A stretch of 64,000 nt of DNA from Aequorivita aurantiaca (GCF_030410135.1 NZ_JAUGQQ010000003.1:186001-250000), one strand, 5' to 3'; positions 17,618 to 26,977 are shown, counted from the first letter of the stretch. Translations and numbers: made by a program. Notes: generated by a model not told the origin, from the letters alone.

Positions 17618-17839
17618 CTATTCCTCATTATTTACCGGAAGATCGTATCCATTGATTTCCTGCAACATTCCGAGGAGAGAATCCTGCGTTTAAACCTAAG
17701 GGCGTTTGATTATATAATTGCATTTTTGGTAAATTCAAGGTCTTCGGGAGAAATGCGTTCTTTGTATTTGAAATTCATCCTTAAAAATCTGAGCAGTATC
17801 TTTTTTGATAAATTTTAATAATACAATTTTTTTGCACTA
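17618..17839 (-). pseudogene. Relict of an M16 (insulinase-like) zinc peptidase gene
   Basis: Minus-strand pieces, read across frames, give DTAQIFKDEF, then KERISPEDLEFTKNAII, then a TAA where the family has lysine, then SNALRF, then after a one-base shift TQDSLLGMLQEINGYDLP and NNEE with a TAG stop. The joined order matches a conserved C-terminal stretch of Bacteroidetes M16 peptidases (FTKNA, SNARRFET, GMLxxI, YNLP). At least two frame changes and one nonsense codon show decay. The rest of the gene is missing, and comM begins right behind it. Confidence 0.6.
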
Positions 17840-19381
17840 TCACCCGAACCACCCATCCCTATCCAAGCTTCTGTATTGAATGGCTTCGGAAATGTGATTG
17901 CCGGTTATGCTTTCGGAAGCTTCCAAATCGGCAATCGTGCGCGATACCTTTAAAATTCTATCGTAGGCGCGGGCAGAAAGATTCAACCGTTCCATTGCGG
18001 TTTTTAAAAGTTGTAGCGAGGCTTCGTCCAATTTACAGAATTCCCGAATTTGCTTCACACCCATTTGAGCGTTATAGTGAATATTTTCAAAAGCCAAAAA
18101 CCGTTCACTCTGTATTTTTCGGGCGTTTGTAACGCGTTCTCGAATAATGATGCTGGCTTCGCCACGTCGCTCTTCACTCAACTTTTCAAAAGGAACGGGT
18201 GTTACTTCAATATGAATATCAATTCGGTCCAAAAGTGGGCCTGAAATTTTGCTCAAATAGCGTTGCATTTCAGCAGGCGAAGACATCACTGGGGCATCGG
18301 GATCGTTGAAATACCCTCCCGGACTTGGGTTCATACTTGCAACGAGCATAAAACTAGAAGGGTAGGTAACGGTAAATTTTGCGCGGGAAATTGTCACATC
18401 CCGATCTTCGAGCGGTTGTCGCATTACTTCCAAAACGCCGCGTTTAAATTCAGGCAATTCATCCAAAAAAAGTACGCCGTTGTGCGCCAAACTTATTTCG
18501 CCGGGCTGTGGATATTGCCCGCCGCCAACCAAAGCAACGTCGCTTATAGTGTGATGGGGGCTTCGGAAAGGCCGCGAAGTCATAATTCCGCCTTTTTCCA
18601 TCGTGCGCCCGGCGACACTGTGGATTTTTGTGGTTTCCAAACTTTCCTGCAAAGTCATCGGCGGTAATATGCTCGGGAGTCTTTTGGCGAGCATCGTTTT
18701 TCCCGACCCAGGCGGGCCTATCAAAATTATGTTGTGGCCGCCAGCAGCCGCAATTTCCATACATCTTTTTATTGATTCCTGTCCTTTCACATCGGCAAAA
18801 TCGAATTCGGGATGCTCCAAATGCTCATAAAATTCAGCATTCATGTCCACCTCGGTTTTTTCCAAGGGAATATTTTCGTTGAAAAAATCGATTACTTCTT
18901 TTATATTCTCAATTCCAAAAACATCAATTCCCTCAACAATGGCAGCCTCTTTAGCGTTTTGTTTTGGAAGAATAAACCCTTTAAAGCCTTCTTCCTTGGC
19001 TTTTATGGAAATAGGCAACGCGCCGCGAATGGGCTGCAGATTTCCATCCAATGAAAGTTCACCCATAATAATATATTCCGACAGGGGATTTTGCTCTTCA
19101 ATCTGTTCTGTGGCGACGAGAATTCCCATCGCCAATGTAAGATCATACGCAGAGCCCTCCTTCCGCAGATCGGCGGGCGACATATTCAAAATCAATTTTT
19201 TTCCGGGAATTTTGTAACCGTTGTTTTGAAGTGCGGCAGCAATGCGGTAATTGCTCTCGCGGATGGCATTATCCGGAAGACCCACCAAGTGATATCCAAT
19301 TCCGGAATCAACATTTACTTCCACCGTAATTGTAGTAGCTTCCACCCCAAAAACAGCACTTCCATAGACTTTTGTAAGCAT
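17840..19381 (-). CDS. comM: YifB/ComM-family Mg-chelatase-like AAA+ ATPase
   Basis: 513 residues, full length. The N-terminal Lon-like (ChlI) domain begins MLTKVYGSAVFGVEATTITV. The AAA+ core has Walker A GPPGSGKTMLAKRLPSILPP near 223, Walker B GVLFLDELPEF near 305 and NPSPGGYF. The C-terminal helical domain has LSARAYDRILKVSRTIADLE. ComM is a helicase that drives branch migration during natural transformation, so it acts on DNA in the cytoplasm. It follows pgi on the same strand after 78 bases and may share its transcript. Confidence 0.95.
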   Translation of the reverse strand: MLTKVYGSAVFGVEATTITVEVNVDSGIGYHLVGLPDNAIRESNYRIAAALQNNGYKIPGKKLILNMSPADLRKEGSAYDLTLAMGILVATEQIEEQNPLSEYIIMGELSLDGNLQPIRGALPISIKAKEEGFKGFILPKQNAKEAAIVEGIDVFGIENIKEVIDFFNENIPLEKTEVDMNAEFYEHLEHPEFDFADVKGQESIKRCMEIAAAGGHNIILIGPPGSGKTMLAKRLPSILPPMTLQESLETTKIHSVAGRTMEKGGIMTSRPFRSPHHTISDVALVGGGQYPQPGEISLAHNGVLFLDELPEFKRGVLEVMRQPLEDRDVTISRAKFTVTYPSSFMLVASMNPSPGGYFNDPDAPVMSSPAEMQRYLSKISGPLLDRIDIHIEVTPVPFEKLSEERRGEASIIIRERVTNARKIQSERFLAFENIHYNAQMGVKQIREFCKLDEASLQLLKTAMERLNLSARAYDRILKVSRTIADLEASESITGNHISEAIQYRSLDRDGWFG

Positions 19382-19459
19382 AAAATGATTGTTATAAACG
19401 GGGAGTTTACAAGGGAAAGATATGAAAAAGTTATAAGTTGCGCGTTGTAAGCCTGAAGA

Positions 19460-21034
19460 TTATGTTCTATTTTTTAAAAACTTGGCAATTAACTTTTGGG
19501 TTGAATTATTTTTAATTTCTGAAGTATCGCCATTCTCAATTGCTGACAGCGTTTCTTTTGCAACATTTTTTCCGAGCTCCACACCCCATTGGTCATAACT
19601 GAAAATATTCCAAATGATGCCTTGCACAAAGAGTTTGTGCTCATACAATGCCACAAGACTCCCTAAGTTTTCCGGAGTCAATTCTTCAATTAAAATGGTG
19701 TTTGACGGTTTGTTTCCTTCAAATGATTTAAAGGAGTTATCAACTTTTTTATTGTGGGTTCCTCCCCATAATGCCTCCGTTTGCGCAAAAAAATTAGCCA
19801 TCAAAATAAAATGGTTCTTGTTGTTGCCATGGAGAGATTTTGAAAAACCAATAAAGTCCGTCGGAATCAATTTTGTGCCTTGGTGCAAAAGTTGGAAATA
19901 GGCGTGCTGGGAATTGCTGCCCACATTTCCCCAAACAATATTTCCGGTTTGATATTCAATTTTATTACCATTTCGGTCTACACTTTTTCCGTTGCTCTCC
20001 ATAAATGCTTGCTGCAAATAAGGAACAAGTTTGTGCAAATATTGAGAATATGCCACGACGGCTTCACTTTCAGCTTTAAAAAAATTGTTGTACCAAACTG
20101 AAAGAAGGCCGAAAATTACGGGAATGTTTTTGTTAAATTCCTCATTTCTGAAATGCTTATCCATTTCAAAAGCACCTTTTAAAAGTGCCTCAAAATTTTT
20201 ATACCCTAAAGCGCAGCAAATTGATAATCCAACTGAGCTCCACAGTGAAAATCGACCTCCGACCCAATCGTCCATTGGAAAAATGTTATTTTGGGAGATA
20301 CCAAATTCCCTCGCACCTTTTTCATTTGTCGAGACAGCAACGAAATGTTTTTGCAGATCACTTTCATTCCCCTGTTGAAGAAACCAAGTTTTTACCACAT
20401 TCGCATTTGCGATGGTTTCCTGTGTTGAAAAGCTTTTGGATACGATAATGAAAATAGTTGTTTCCGGATTGAGGGTTTTGAGTTTCTCCACAACATCATC
20501 GCCATCAATATTGGCAATGAAATGGGTTTTGAGATGGTTTCTATAGAAATGAAGCGCTTCCGAAATCATTTCTGGACCCAAATGACTGCCGCCAATTCCT
20601 ACGTTAACAATGTCGGTTATTTTTTTTCCCGTGAAACCAGCGTGATTGCCATTGATAATCGCTTCGGAAAAAGACTTCATTTTGTTGAGGGTTTCCTTTA
20701 CCTCCGGTTTCATATTATCGAAATCCCGCAAGGCCGTGTGCAAAACGGCACGATTTTCAGTTTGATTTATTTTCTCTCCAAAAAATTGTTGGTTTATGGC
20801 ATCTTTCAATTTTACCTCATTGGCAAGCGCGAGCAACAAGGATATAGTTTTCTCATTAATTCGATTTTTTGAATAATCAACATAAAAATTATTCCATTCA
20901 ATACTAAAACGATCTGCGCGAAGAAAATCCTCTGAAAAAATTTCCTGCATTTCTTGCGTTTGGATTTCCTGAAAATGCATTTCAAGTGCTTTCCAAGCTT
21001 CAGTTTTCGTAGGATTTATTGCGGGTAAGGACAT
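19460..21034 (-). CDS. pgi: Glucose-6-phosphate isomerase
   Basis: 524 residues, slightly shorter than the 547 of E. coli. It interconverts glucose-6-phosphate and fructose-6-phosphate. Seen are NVGIGGSHLGPEMISEAL, the phosphate-binding SKSFSTQETIANA, DDWVGGRFSLWSSVGLSI (signature 1), ESNGKSVDRNGN with the active-site glutamate region, and GIIWNIFSYDQWGVELGK (signature 2). It is cytoplasmic. It is the fourth gene of a minus-strand run with pfkA, gapA and a sugar kinase. The 86-base gap before it may hold an extra promoter. Confidence 0.97.
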   Translation of the reverse strand: MSLPAINPTKTEAWKALEMHFQEIQTQEMQEIFSEDFLRADRFSIEWNNFYVDYSKNRINEKTISLLLALANEVKLKDAINQQFFGEKINQTENRAVLHTALRDFDNMKPEVKETLNKMKSFSEAIINGNHAGFTGKKITDIVNVGIGGSHLGPEMISEALHFYRNHLKTHFIANIDGDDVVEKLKTLNPETTIFIIVSKSFSTQETIANANVVKTWFLQQGNESDLQKHFVAVSTNEKGAREFGISQNNIFPMDDWVGGRFSLWSSVGLSICCALGYKNFEALLKGAFEMDKHFRNEEFNKNIPVIFGLLSVWYNNFFKAESEAVVAYSQYLHKLVPYLQQAFMESNGKSVDRNGNKIEYQTGNIVWGNVGSNSQHAYFQLLHQGTKLIPTDFIGFSKSLHGNNKNHFILMANFFAQTEALWGGTHNKKVDNSFKSFEGNKPSNTILIEELTPENLGSLVALYEHKLFVQGIIWNIFSYDQWGVELGKNVAKETLSAIENGDTSEIKNNSTQKLIAKFLKNRT

Positions 21035-21120
21035 TTTTAATTTTTGATAGATTTTTTGAATGTAATGATATTTCCGTTTTTGGTCGAATTTCGATTTTCA
21101 AAAACTTAATTTTTTTAATT

Positions 21121-21996
21121 TCATTGAATTTCCTTTGGAATTTTCAGTCGATAATAATCAATTAAGCCATCAATAGGCCTTTGCACAATATTGCCGAGCG
21201 TAAGATTCTTCTCTGAAAAACATTCCTGAATTATTTCCTTTGAAAAATGGGCGATGGAACCTATAAAATGTATCGGGACGTGATGCGCCTGTTCATAACA
21301 GACAATTCTATTTTCGATAAAAATCGAGATACCTTCTTTTATGAGCTTATAAAAATAGGAGTTCATTGTCTTGACACGGGAATTATTATTAAAAATGAAC
21401 TGCGCAAAAGATGCCAAATATGCATTGGGATTTGCTTTTTTGTAAAGATTCATTTTTATATCGTCCGCTTCAAGATTGTAAATTTTCTCAAATTCCAAAG
21501 CTAGTCCTGACGGCATTTTACGATAATAATAATCACGAATTAATCTTTTTCCGAAATAATTTCCGCTGGCCTCATCCATTAAAATAAACCCCAATGAGGC
21601 TATTGGGGTATGTATATTTTTTCCGTCAAAATAGCAACTGTTGCTTCCGGTGCCCAAAATACAGACAATTCCAGGCTTGGTGGTTGTGGCGTAAACGGCG
21701 GCAGTCATATCTTCGTAGACGCTAATTTTGGCATTCAAGAAAATTTCTTCCAAAACTACCTTCAAAATATTTCGTGGGGTCGGAGTACCACAGCCGGCGC
21801 CATAGAAATCGAGAACTTCCACAGTGTCAAAAACATTTTTCAAAGTTATGTTTTCAGAAATACGTTGCTGCATTTCCTCCTTTGGAATGACGGTTGGATT
21901 CAAGCCTAAAGTGGCTGTTTTAAAGATAATTTTACTAGAATTATCCAACAGAACCCAATCACATTTTGTAGAGCCACCATCGATTATTAAGGTCAT
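21121..21996 (-). CDS. BadF/BadG-type sugar kinase (N-acetylglucosamine kinase-like)
   Basis: 291 residues of the ASKHA ATPase fold. Phosphate loop 1 is MTLIIDGGSTKCDWVL (1-16), adenosine-side GIVCILGTGSNSCYFDGK lies near 110, and DEASGNYFGKRLIRDYYY follows. It is the group of N-acetylglucosamine or glucosamine kinases that phosphorylate amino sugars with ATP. It lies three bases from the gapA stop and upstream of pgi, so it likely feeds hexose phosphate into glycolysis. The exact sugar is not settled by sequence. Confidence 0.8.
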   Translation of the reverse strand: MTLIIDGGSTKCDWVLLDNSSKIIFKTATLGLNPTVIPKEEMQQRISENITLKNVFDTVEVLDFYGAGCGTPTPRNILKVVLEEIFLNAKISVYEDMTAAVYATTTKPGIVCILGTGSNSCYFDGKNIHTPIASLGFILMDEASGNYFGKRLIRDYYYRKMPSGLALEFEKIYNLEADDIKMNLYKKANPNAYLASFAQFIFNNNSRVKTMNSYFYKLIKEGISIFIENRIVCYEQAHHVPIHFIGSIAHFSKEIIQECFSEKNLTLGNIVQRPIDGLIDYYRLKIPKEIQ

Positions 21997-21999
21997 TAG

Positions 22000-22998
22000 C
22001 TATAGAGTTGCAACGTGAGCGGCCAGATCTACAAGTTTTGCGGAATAGCCATATTCATTATCATACCAGGCAACTAACTTAAAGAAATTTTCGTTTAGCG
22101 CTATGCCGGCATTAGCGTCAAAAGTACAAATATGTGGATCGGTCACAAAATCTTGTGAAACTACAGGATCCTCAGTATAGTTTACGATTCCGTGATATTC
22201 ATTTTCAGAAGCATTTTTGAAGAGCGCTTTAATATCAGCATATGTGGCGGATTTTTTGGTTCGGACGGTTAAATCAACTACAGAAACATCAGCAGTTGGT
22301 ACGCGAAAAGCCATTCCGGTCAATTTTCCCTTCAATTCGGGAATAACCTTAGTTACTGCAACCGCGGCGCCAGTAGTTGTGGGAATGATATTATTTATGG
22401 CAGCACGACCCATTCTATAGTTCTTTTTGGAGGGTTGATCCACTGTTGATTGGGAAGCTGTTACGGAATGAACGGTGGTCATAAGCGCTTCAACAATTTC
22501 ATATTCATCATGGATAATTTTTGCCATTGGCGCGAGGCAATTTGTGGTGCAGGAAGCGTTCGAAATTATTGTATCGTTTGGCTTCACTTCGTTATGATTA
22601 ACACCCATAACGAACATAGGAGCAGTTTTGGAGGGAGCGGAAATTATAACTTTTTCCGCGCCCGCTTTCAAATGTGCCGAAGCGGTATCCATTTCCTTAA
22701 AAATTCCGGTGCAATCAATAATTATCTTTGCGTTCGCTTCTTTCCATTTAAGGTTTTCCGGATTTTTCTCGGAAGTCACTCTTATTTTTTTACCATCTAC
22801 AATCAAGTTTCCTTCCTCCGTTTTGATTGTACCGGGATACTTTCCGTGTACGGAATCATATTTTAATAGATATGCGAGGTGCTCAACATCCAATAAATCG
22901 TTTACGGCTACAATTTCAATATCCTCTCTTTGTGCGGCAATGCGAAAGGCAATCCGTCCTATTCGGCCGAAGCCATTAATTCCTATTTTTGTTTTCAT
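22000..22998 (-). CDS. gapA: Glyceraldehyde-3-phosphate dehydrogenase
   Basis: 332 residues, full length. The N-terminal Rossmann motif is [17 protein letters not shown], with AVNDLLD after beta-2, whose Asp favours NAD over NADP. The catalytic cysteine is Cys150 in [15 protein letters not shown], with the histidine in [10 protein letters not shown]. The typical C-terminal [15 protein letters not shown] is present. It oxidises glyceraldehyde-3-phosphate in glycolysis. It lies 23 bases downstream of pfkA and three bases upstream of the sugar kinase. Confidence 0.97.
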   Translation of the reverse strand: MKTKIGINGFGRIGRIAFRIAAQREDIEIVAVNDLLDVEHLAYLLKYDSVHGKYPGTIKTEEGNLIVDGKKIRVTSEKNPENLKWKEANAKIIIDCTGIFKEMDTASAHLKAGAEKVIISAPSKTAPMFVMGVNHNEVKPNDTIISNASCTTNCLAPMAKIIHDEYEIVEALMTTVHSVTASQSTVDQPSKKNYRMGRAAINNIIPTTTGAAVAVTKVIPELKGKLTGMAFRVPTADVSVVDLTVRTKKSATYADIKALFKNASENEYHGIVNYTEDPVVSQDFVTDPHICTFDANAGIALNENFFKLVAWYDNEYGYSAKLVDLAAHVATL

Positions 22999-23021
22999 TT
23001 ATATGTTTTTATTTTAAGTAA

Positions 23022-24005
23022 TTATATTGAAATGATATCTGCCACGCGAATTAGCTCCTTGTCCATTTCAACATTACCAGTAATCGTTTCTGAAAAAGGA
23101 ACAGAAACTACTTTATTGTGAACTATTCCTATCATTACATTTGTTTCCCCCCTCAAAATTGCATCAATTGCGCCCACTCCCAAACGGCTTGCTAGCACCC
23201 GATCATAACAACTGGGCGAACCCCCGCGCTGAATGTGACCAAGAACCGTAACCCTAACTTCATATTCGGTCAGATTTTCTTCAATATATTGGGCCAATTC
23301 AAAAATGTTTTTTCCGCTTTTATCGCCTTCTGAAATGACAACGATACTGGAAGTTTTTCCGGATTTTTTGCTTCGGCTTAAGGATTCAAGCAAGCGTTCA
23401 CGACCCATGTTCTGTTCTGGGATAAGAATTTCTTCCGCACCGGCTCCAATTCCAGCGTTTAGCGCAATATCACCCGCATCGCGCCCCATAACTTCCACCA
23501 AAAATAGACGATTGTGTGAATTTGCAGTGTCACGTATTTTATCAATGGCTTCAACAACCGTGTTTAAGGCTGTGTCATAACCTATTGTATAATCCGTGCC
23601 GTGAATGTCGTTGTCAATGGTGCCGGGTATGCCTACAATGGGAAAGTTAAATTCCTCAGCGAAGCGAGATGCCCCTGCAAACGTTCCGTCGCCACCGATA
23701 ACGACCAAGGCATCAATATTTTCGCTTTGAAGATTATTAAAGGCTTTTTTTCTACCGGCCGCTGTTCTAAATTCTTTTGAGCGGGCGGATTTAAGAAAAG
23801 TTCCGCCACGATTGATAATGTTTTTTACCGAACGGGCATCCAATTCCTTGAAATCACCTTCAATCAACCCTTGAAGTCCTCGATAAACTCCCACACAATC
23901 TACCTTGTGATAGGCGCACGATCTGACCACGGCACGTATAGCTGCATTCATTCCGGGCGCATCGCCACCACTTGTTAATACTCCTATTTTTTTAAGTATT
24001 TTCAT
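23022..24005 (-). CDS. pfkA: ATP-dependent 6-phosphofructokinase
   Basis: 327 residues, the bacterial PfkA length. GVLTSGGDAPGMNAAIRAVV begins the ATP site, VVIGGDGTFAGA carries the Gly that marks ATP rather than pyrophosphate use, and GIPGTIDNDIHGTDYTIGYD holds the catalytic Asp. VEVMGRDAGDIAL and HIQRGGSPSCYDR form the fructose-6-phosphate site. It commits sugar to glycolysis. It is the first gene of the glycolytic run. On the minus strand a near-match promoter (TTG, 18 bases, TAACTTTC at 24019-24012) would give an almost leaderless mRNA. Confidence 0.97.
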   Translation of the reverse strand: MKILKKIGVLTSGGDAPGMNAAIRAVVRSCAYHKVDCVGVYRGLQGLIEGDFKELDARSVKNIINRGGTFLKSARSKEFRTAAGRKKAFNNLQSENIDALVVIGGDGTFAGASRFAEEFNFPIVGIPGTIDNDIHGTDYTIGYDTALNTVVEAIDKIRDTANSHNRLFLVEVMGRDAGDIALNAGIGAGAEEILIPEQNMGRERLLESLSRSKKSGKTSSIVVISEGDKSGKNIFELAQYIEENLTEYEVRVTVLGHIQRGGSPSCYDRVLASRLGVGAIDAILRGETNVMIGIVHNKVVSVPFSETITGNVEMDKELIRVADIISI

Positions 24006-24077
24006 AGATTTGAAAGTTACTATTATTGTTTATTCTTCAAAAAGATTTTTTTCAGAAAAAATACGTGTAAGTACGTA

Positions 24078-24108
24078 TTGTGGAAATTTAAGAACTGATA
24101 TATATTTG
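24078..24108 (+). promoter_or_regulatory. Orphan Bacteroidetes-type promoter
   Basis: TTG at 24078-24080, a 20-base spacer and an exact TATATTTG at 24101-24108 point rightwards into a stretch with no gene. Predicted transcription starts near 24114. Confidence 0.5.
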
Positions 24109-24113
24109 AATCA

Positions 24114-24240
24114 TAGAATTAGTGGATAAATGCACAAAGCAATATTTTTTGTGGGGATAGAAAATATTATTAGTGCACATTAAAGTTTACTAAGTTAGGT
24201 TTGTTAAAGAATTCCGGCCAATGGCCGGGATTCTTTTTTT
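24114..24240 (+). ncRNA. Candidate small RNA between pfkA and tilS
   Basis: A good promoter (24078-24108) and a strong plus-strand terminator (24209-24240) frame about 127 bases with no convincing coding frame; the longest is a 17-codon one from the ATG near 24142. Genes on both sides read the other way. A short independent transcript is the simplest reading, but the hairpin could also serve tilS. No known RNA family is recognised. Confidence 0.35.
24209..24240 (+). terminator. Strong terminator next to tilS stop
   Basis: GAATTCCGGCC (24209-24219) and GGCCGGGATTC (24223-24233) pair fully (one G-T) around AAT and are followed by seven T residues on the plus strand. On the minus strand only a weak T tract follows, so it points rightwards, though it may also stop tilS transcripts. 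Confidence 0.8.
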
Positions 24241-25552
24241 ATACCCTCTCATTTGTGAAGGTAATCTTTAATATTTGGTTTGTTTTATCGGTTACTTTAA
24301 AGCTCTCATCCATTCGGTAGCCTACTACCCAAACAATTTTTTGCTCGCTAATGAGCAACCAGATTTTTTCCTTTTCATTCAATGATAGCCTTTCGTCCTT
24401 AAAAAATTTACTCAATTTCTTCCTGCCAGTCATCCCAAAAGGAATAAAGCTATCGCCTTTTCTCCACTTTCTGAGAATTAAAGGAAACTTTAATTTTTCT
24501 GAGGCAACGTAAATTATGTGTTTTCCTATTTCACTTATATCTTTAGTTGGTTTTATTTCTAATTTTATGGGGGTTTCACTCCCCAGTTCGGTAATTAAAA
24601 ATTCTTCGGAGGTCTTTTCGTTCGCGATTTTGGTGAGCAATAAAGTATTCCGATTTTTTAGAAGTTGATGTGTCGTTGACAATAGTTTTTTACCCGTTTG
24701 GGCGTACAATAAATTTGAAACATCATCCCATTCCGTAAATCCGAACCCGTGCAATAGTTCATAAAGCAGAGCCTCCGTATGTGGCAATTGCTTGATTTTT
24801 TCGACATCAATTTTATACGATTCTTCCACCTGCGTAACCGTTAAATTAAAGACTATAAGCATATAATCTTCAATTAAATTTTGTGAAGCCAGCAAGTTGC
24901 GTTGCGTTTTCTGAAAATTTTTTAAAAGCGCCTCATTGGTTTCCTTTAATTGTGGCACAACCTGTAATCGTAGCTTATTTCGAAGATAATCCGTCTTTTT
25001 ATTGCTGCTGTCCTCACGCCATTCATAATTGCGATCAACCGCGAATTGCAAAATTTCTTCGCGAGAAAAATTTAAAAGAGGCCTAATTATTTTATTGTGG
25101 ACAATGGGAATTCCGGTCAATCCGGATAATCCTGTGCCTCGTCCAAAGTTGATGAGAAAGGTTTCCAAATTGTCGTCCAAATGATGGGCTGTCAGCAGAT
25201 AATCATATTCATATTCAGAAATTAATTCGTCAAACCAGTTGTATCGAAGTTCACGGGCGGCCATTTGGGTTGAAATTTTGTGTTCTGCCGCAAATTTTAT
25301 TGTGTCAAAAGTTTCTGTGAAAACGGGAATTGAAAGATTGTTTGCCAAACCCACTACAAACTTTTCATCGTCATCACTTTCCGCATCGCGTAATGAAAAA
25401 TTACAATGCACCAATGCAATTTGAGGATTTAAGTTTTTCATCAAATGTGTCAAAACAACACTGTCAAGCCCTCCACTGCAGGCAATGAGCAGTTTTTTCC
25501 CCAATAAAAATGAAAAATTTTGTTTTATTTGGTTATTAAATTTCGCTTGCAA
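24239..25552 (-). CDS. tilS: tRNA(Ile)-lysidine synthase
   Basis: 437 residues. The PP-loop SGGLDS (26-31) binds ATP, and HHLDDNLETFLINFGRGTGL follows as in TilS. The C-terminal substrate-binding domain contains LILRKWRKGDSFIPFGMTG. The enzyme adds lysine to C34 of tRNA-Ile(CAU) so that AUA is read as isoleucine; it is essential in most bacteria. The start is a TTG at 25552, 12 bases after the DUF3307 stop, so it is probably co-transcribed with satD and DUF3307. Its frame upstream of the TTG is closed after four codons. Confidence 0.94.
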   Translation of the reverse strand: MQAKFNNQIKQNFSFLLGKKLLIACSGGLDSVVLTHLMKNLNPQIALVHCNFSLRDAESDDDEKFVVGLANNLSIPVFTETFDTIKFAAEHKISTQMAARELRYNWFDELISEYEYDYLLTAHHLDDNLETFLINFGRGTGLSGLTGIPIVHNKIIRPLLNFSREEILQFAVDRNYEWREDSSNKKTDYLRNKLRLQVVPQLKETNEALLKNFQKTQRNLLASQNLIEDYMLIVFNLTVTQVEESYKIDVEKIKQLPHTEALLYELLHGFGFTEWDDVSNLLYAQTGKKLLSTTHQLLKNRNTLLLTKIANEKTSEEFLITELGSETPIKLEIKPTKDISEIGKHIIYVASEKLKFPLILRKWRKGDSFIPFGMTGRKKLSKFFKDERLSLNEKEKIWLLISEQKIVWVVGYRMDESFKVTDKTNQILKITFTNERV

Positions 25553-25564
25553 ACGTTGTTCTTT

Positions 25565-26269
25565 TTAAAATAAGTTAATCAAGATTCCAGCAATTACTGC
25601 TATCCCGAAGCTCAGCATTGTGCCTATAAGCACGTATTCTGTTTTCAATGTTTCATTGTTTCCGTAACGAAGAATGGATTTAGCGGCAATCAAAAACCCA
25701 ACGGCAGAATACTGTGAAACGATGATAAGGGTGAGCGTTAAAAGCCGCTCCAACACACCTATTACTTTACCGGCATTTGGCATTTCATTATCGCTGGTAA
25801 CTTGAATTTCCGTAGCTAGGAATACTTCCTTTATAAAAATATTGGCTGGTTTTAGACAAATTAAATAGGCAGTCATAATCAGCAAATACTTGAAGTTTAT
25901 TTGAATATTGAAATTTGGATCAATCCCATACCATTTATTGAAGAGAATCACAACAACTAGTATGACTAGTAAATGAACGGCTTGATCTATAAAAAATGCG
26001 TACCGACCAAGGGTTTTGTTATTGATCAAAAATCTTTTAAAACCGTCAATCAAAAAATGGGTTGATGCTATAATTGTGGCAGCCAGGACGAAATTAAGCT
26101 GAAGGGAAAACAGCCAAGATAGCGCAAAGCACACAAGGGCATGCCAATACAAAAAAGGACTTTTAAAACCTGCCGAATTTTTTTGTTTTGCCAATTTTCC
26201 GGTCTGAAAAAAGTAGTCTAGGCACAAATGCGCAATAAATTGTAGAAGTAATAATTCTTTTAAACCCAT
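25565..26269 (-). CDS. DUF3307 membrane protein
   Basis: 234 residues with about six or seven hydrophobic helices. The DUF3307 start LLLQFIAHLCLDYFFQTGKL contains an acidic HxCxDYFFQ pattern, and STHFLIDGFKRFL with DQAVHLLVILVV gives two more HxxxD/HxxxH-like sites in membrane helices. Its function is not known. It is always paired here with the SatD gene: stop and start overlap by one base at 26269. Conserved His and Asp in helices hint at metal or proton handling, which is inference. Confidence 0.8.
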   Translation of the reverse strand: MGLKELLLLQFIAHLCLDYFFQTGKLAKQKNSAGFKSPFLYWHALVCFALSWLFSLQLNFVLAATIIASTHFLIDGFKRFLINNKTLGRYAFFIDQAVHLLVILVVVILFNKWYGIDPNFNIQINFKYLLIMTAYLICLKPANIFIKEVFLATEIQVTSDNEMPNAGKVIGVLERLLTLTLIIVSQYSAVGFLIAAKSILRYGNNETLKTEYVLIGTMLSFGIAVIAGILINLF

Positions 26270-26961
26270 TATGCTTCTTTTGAAATTATGAATTTATAAT
26301 AATTAACGGCCTCTTCAATTGCATTCCACCCTACACTGGTGGAATGTTGATTGACGGCAGATTGTCCAATGCCTAGGCGTTGGGCTATTTCGTCCTCTTG
26401 GTTGTTCATCAGTTTTAGGAACAAAACCTCGCACTGCCGTGATGTTGCCTTGCTTATCAATACATCCAAAAGTGCCAACAATGGTTGAAAATTTCTGTTC
26501 AATTTTTCATCTTCCGAAGCGAAAAACAGAGTATTCTTTATTACTATTCTTTCTTTGTTATAGGTTTTTTCGCCACTAATTTCGCGACCTGAAAGATAAA
26601 TTGCCACCCCATCGATTATGCCTTCTTCCGGTTTATATCGGCTTAATTCGCCATAGCCTATTGCCAACCTTATTCCGTGGGTTTTGAATTGTTTTATCCG
26701 ATTATCATTACTCTTATTAGCCGCTGTTTTAATGGGAATCGCCTTTACAAAACTTTTTATAGCCAACGCCACCTGTAATCCCTGCGAAGCATCCGGAACA
26801 ACACATTCAATGTAATCTCCTTTTATTATTCGACCGTAAACGTTGAATTCCTCCTTTAAATTTTGGAGTAAATCATTTAATTTTTCTTCTACAAAGGTTC
26901 TGTCCTGAGTAGGCAGACCTGTTGAAGAAACAATATCTCCGGAGATGACAGAATATTTCAA
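26269..26961 (-). CDS. SatD family protein with C-terminal helix-turn-helix
   Basis: 230 residues. The N-terminal part MKYSVISGDIVSSTGL and the later RIIKGDYIECVVPDAS resemble the alpha/beta core of the SatD family, with conserved GDIVxS and GD. The last 60 residues contain a helix-turn-helix, NNQEDEIAQRLGIGQSAVNQ, so it is probably a DNA-binding regulator. SatD was named for an acid-tolerance operon of Streptococcus mutans, but its mechanism is not established. Three palindromes upstream are obvious candidate binding sites for autoregulation. It overlaps the DUF3307 gene by one base. Confidence 0.8.
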   Translation of the reverse strand: MKYSVISGDIVSSTGLPTQDRTFVEEKLNDLLQNLKEEFNVYGRIIKGDYIECVVPDASQGLQVALAIKSFVKAIPIKTAANKSNDNRIKQFKTHGIRLAIGYGELSRYKPEEGIIDGVAIYLSGREISGEKTYNKERIVIKNTLFFASEDEKLNRNFQPLLALLDVLISKATSRQCEVLFLKLMNNQEDEIAQRLGIGQSAVNQHSTSVGWNAIEEAVNYYKFIISKEA

Positions 26962-26977
26962 TGCTTTAAATTTTTTT

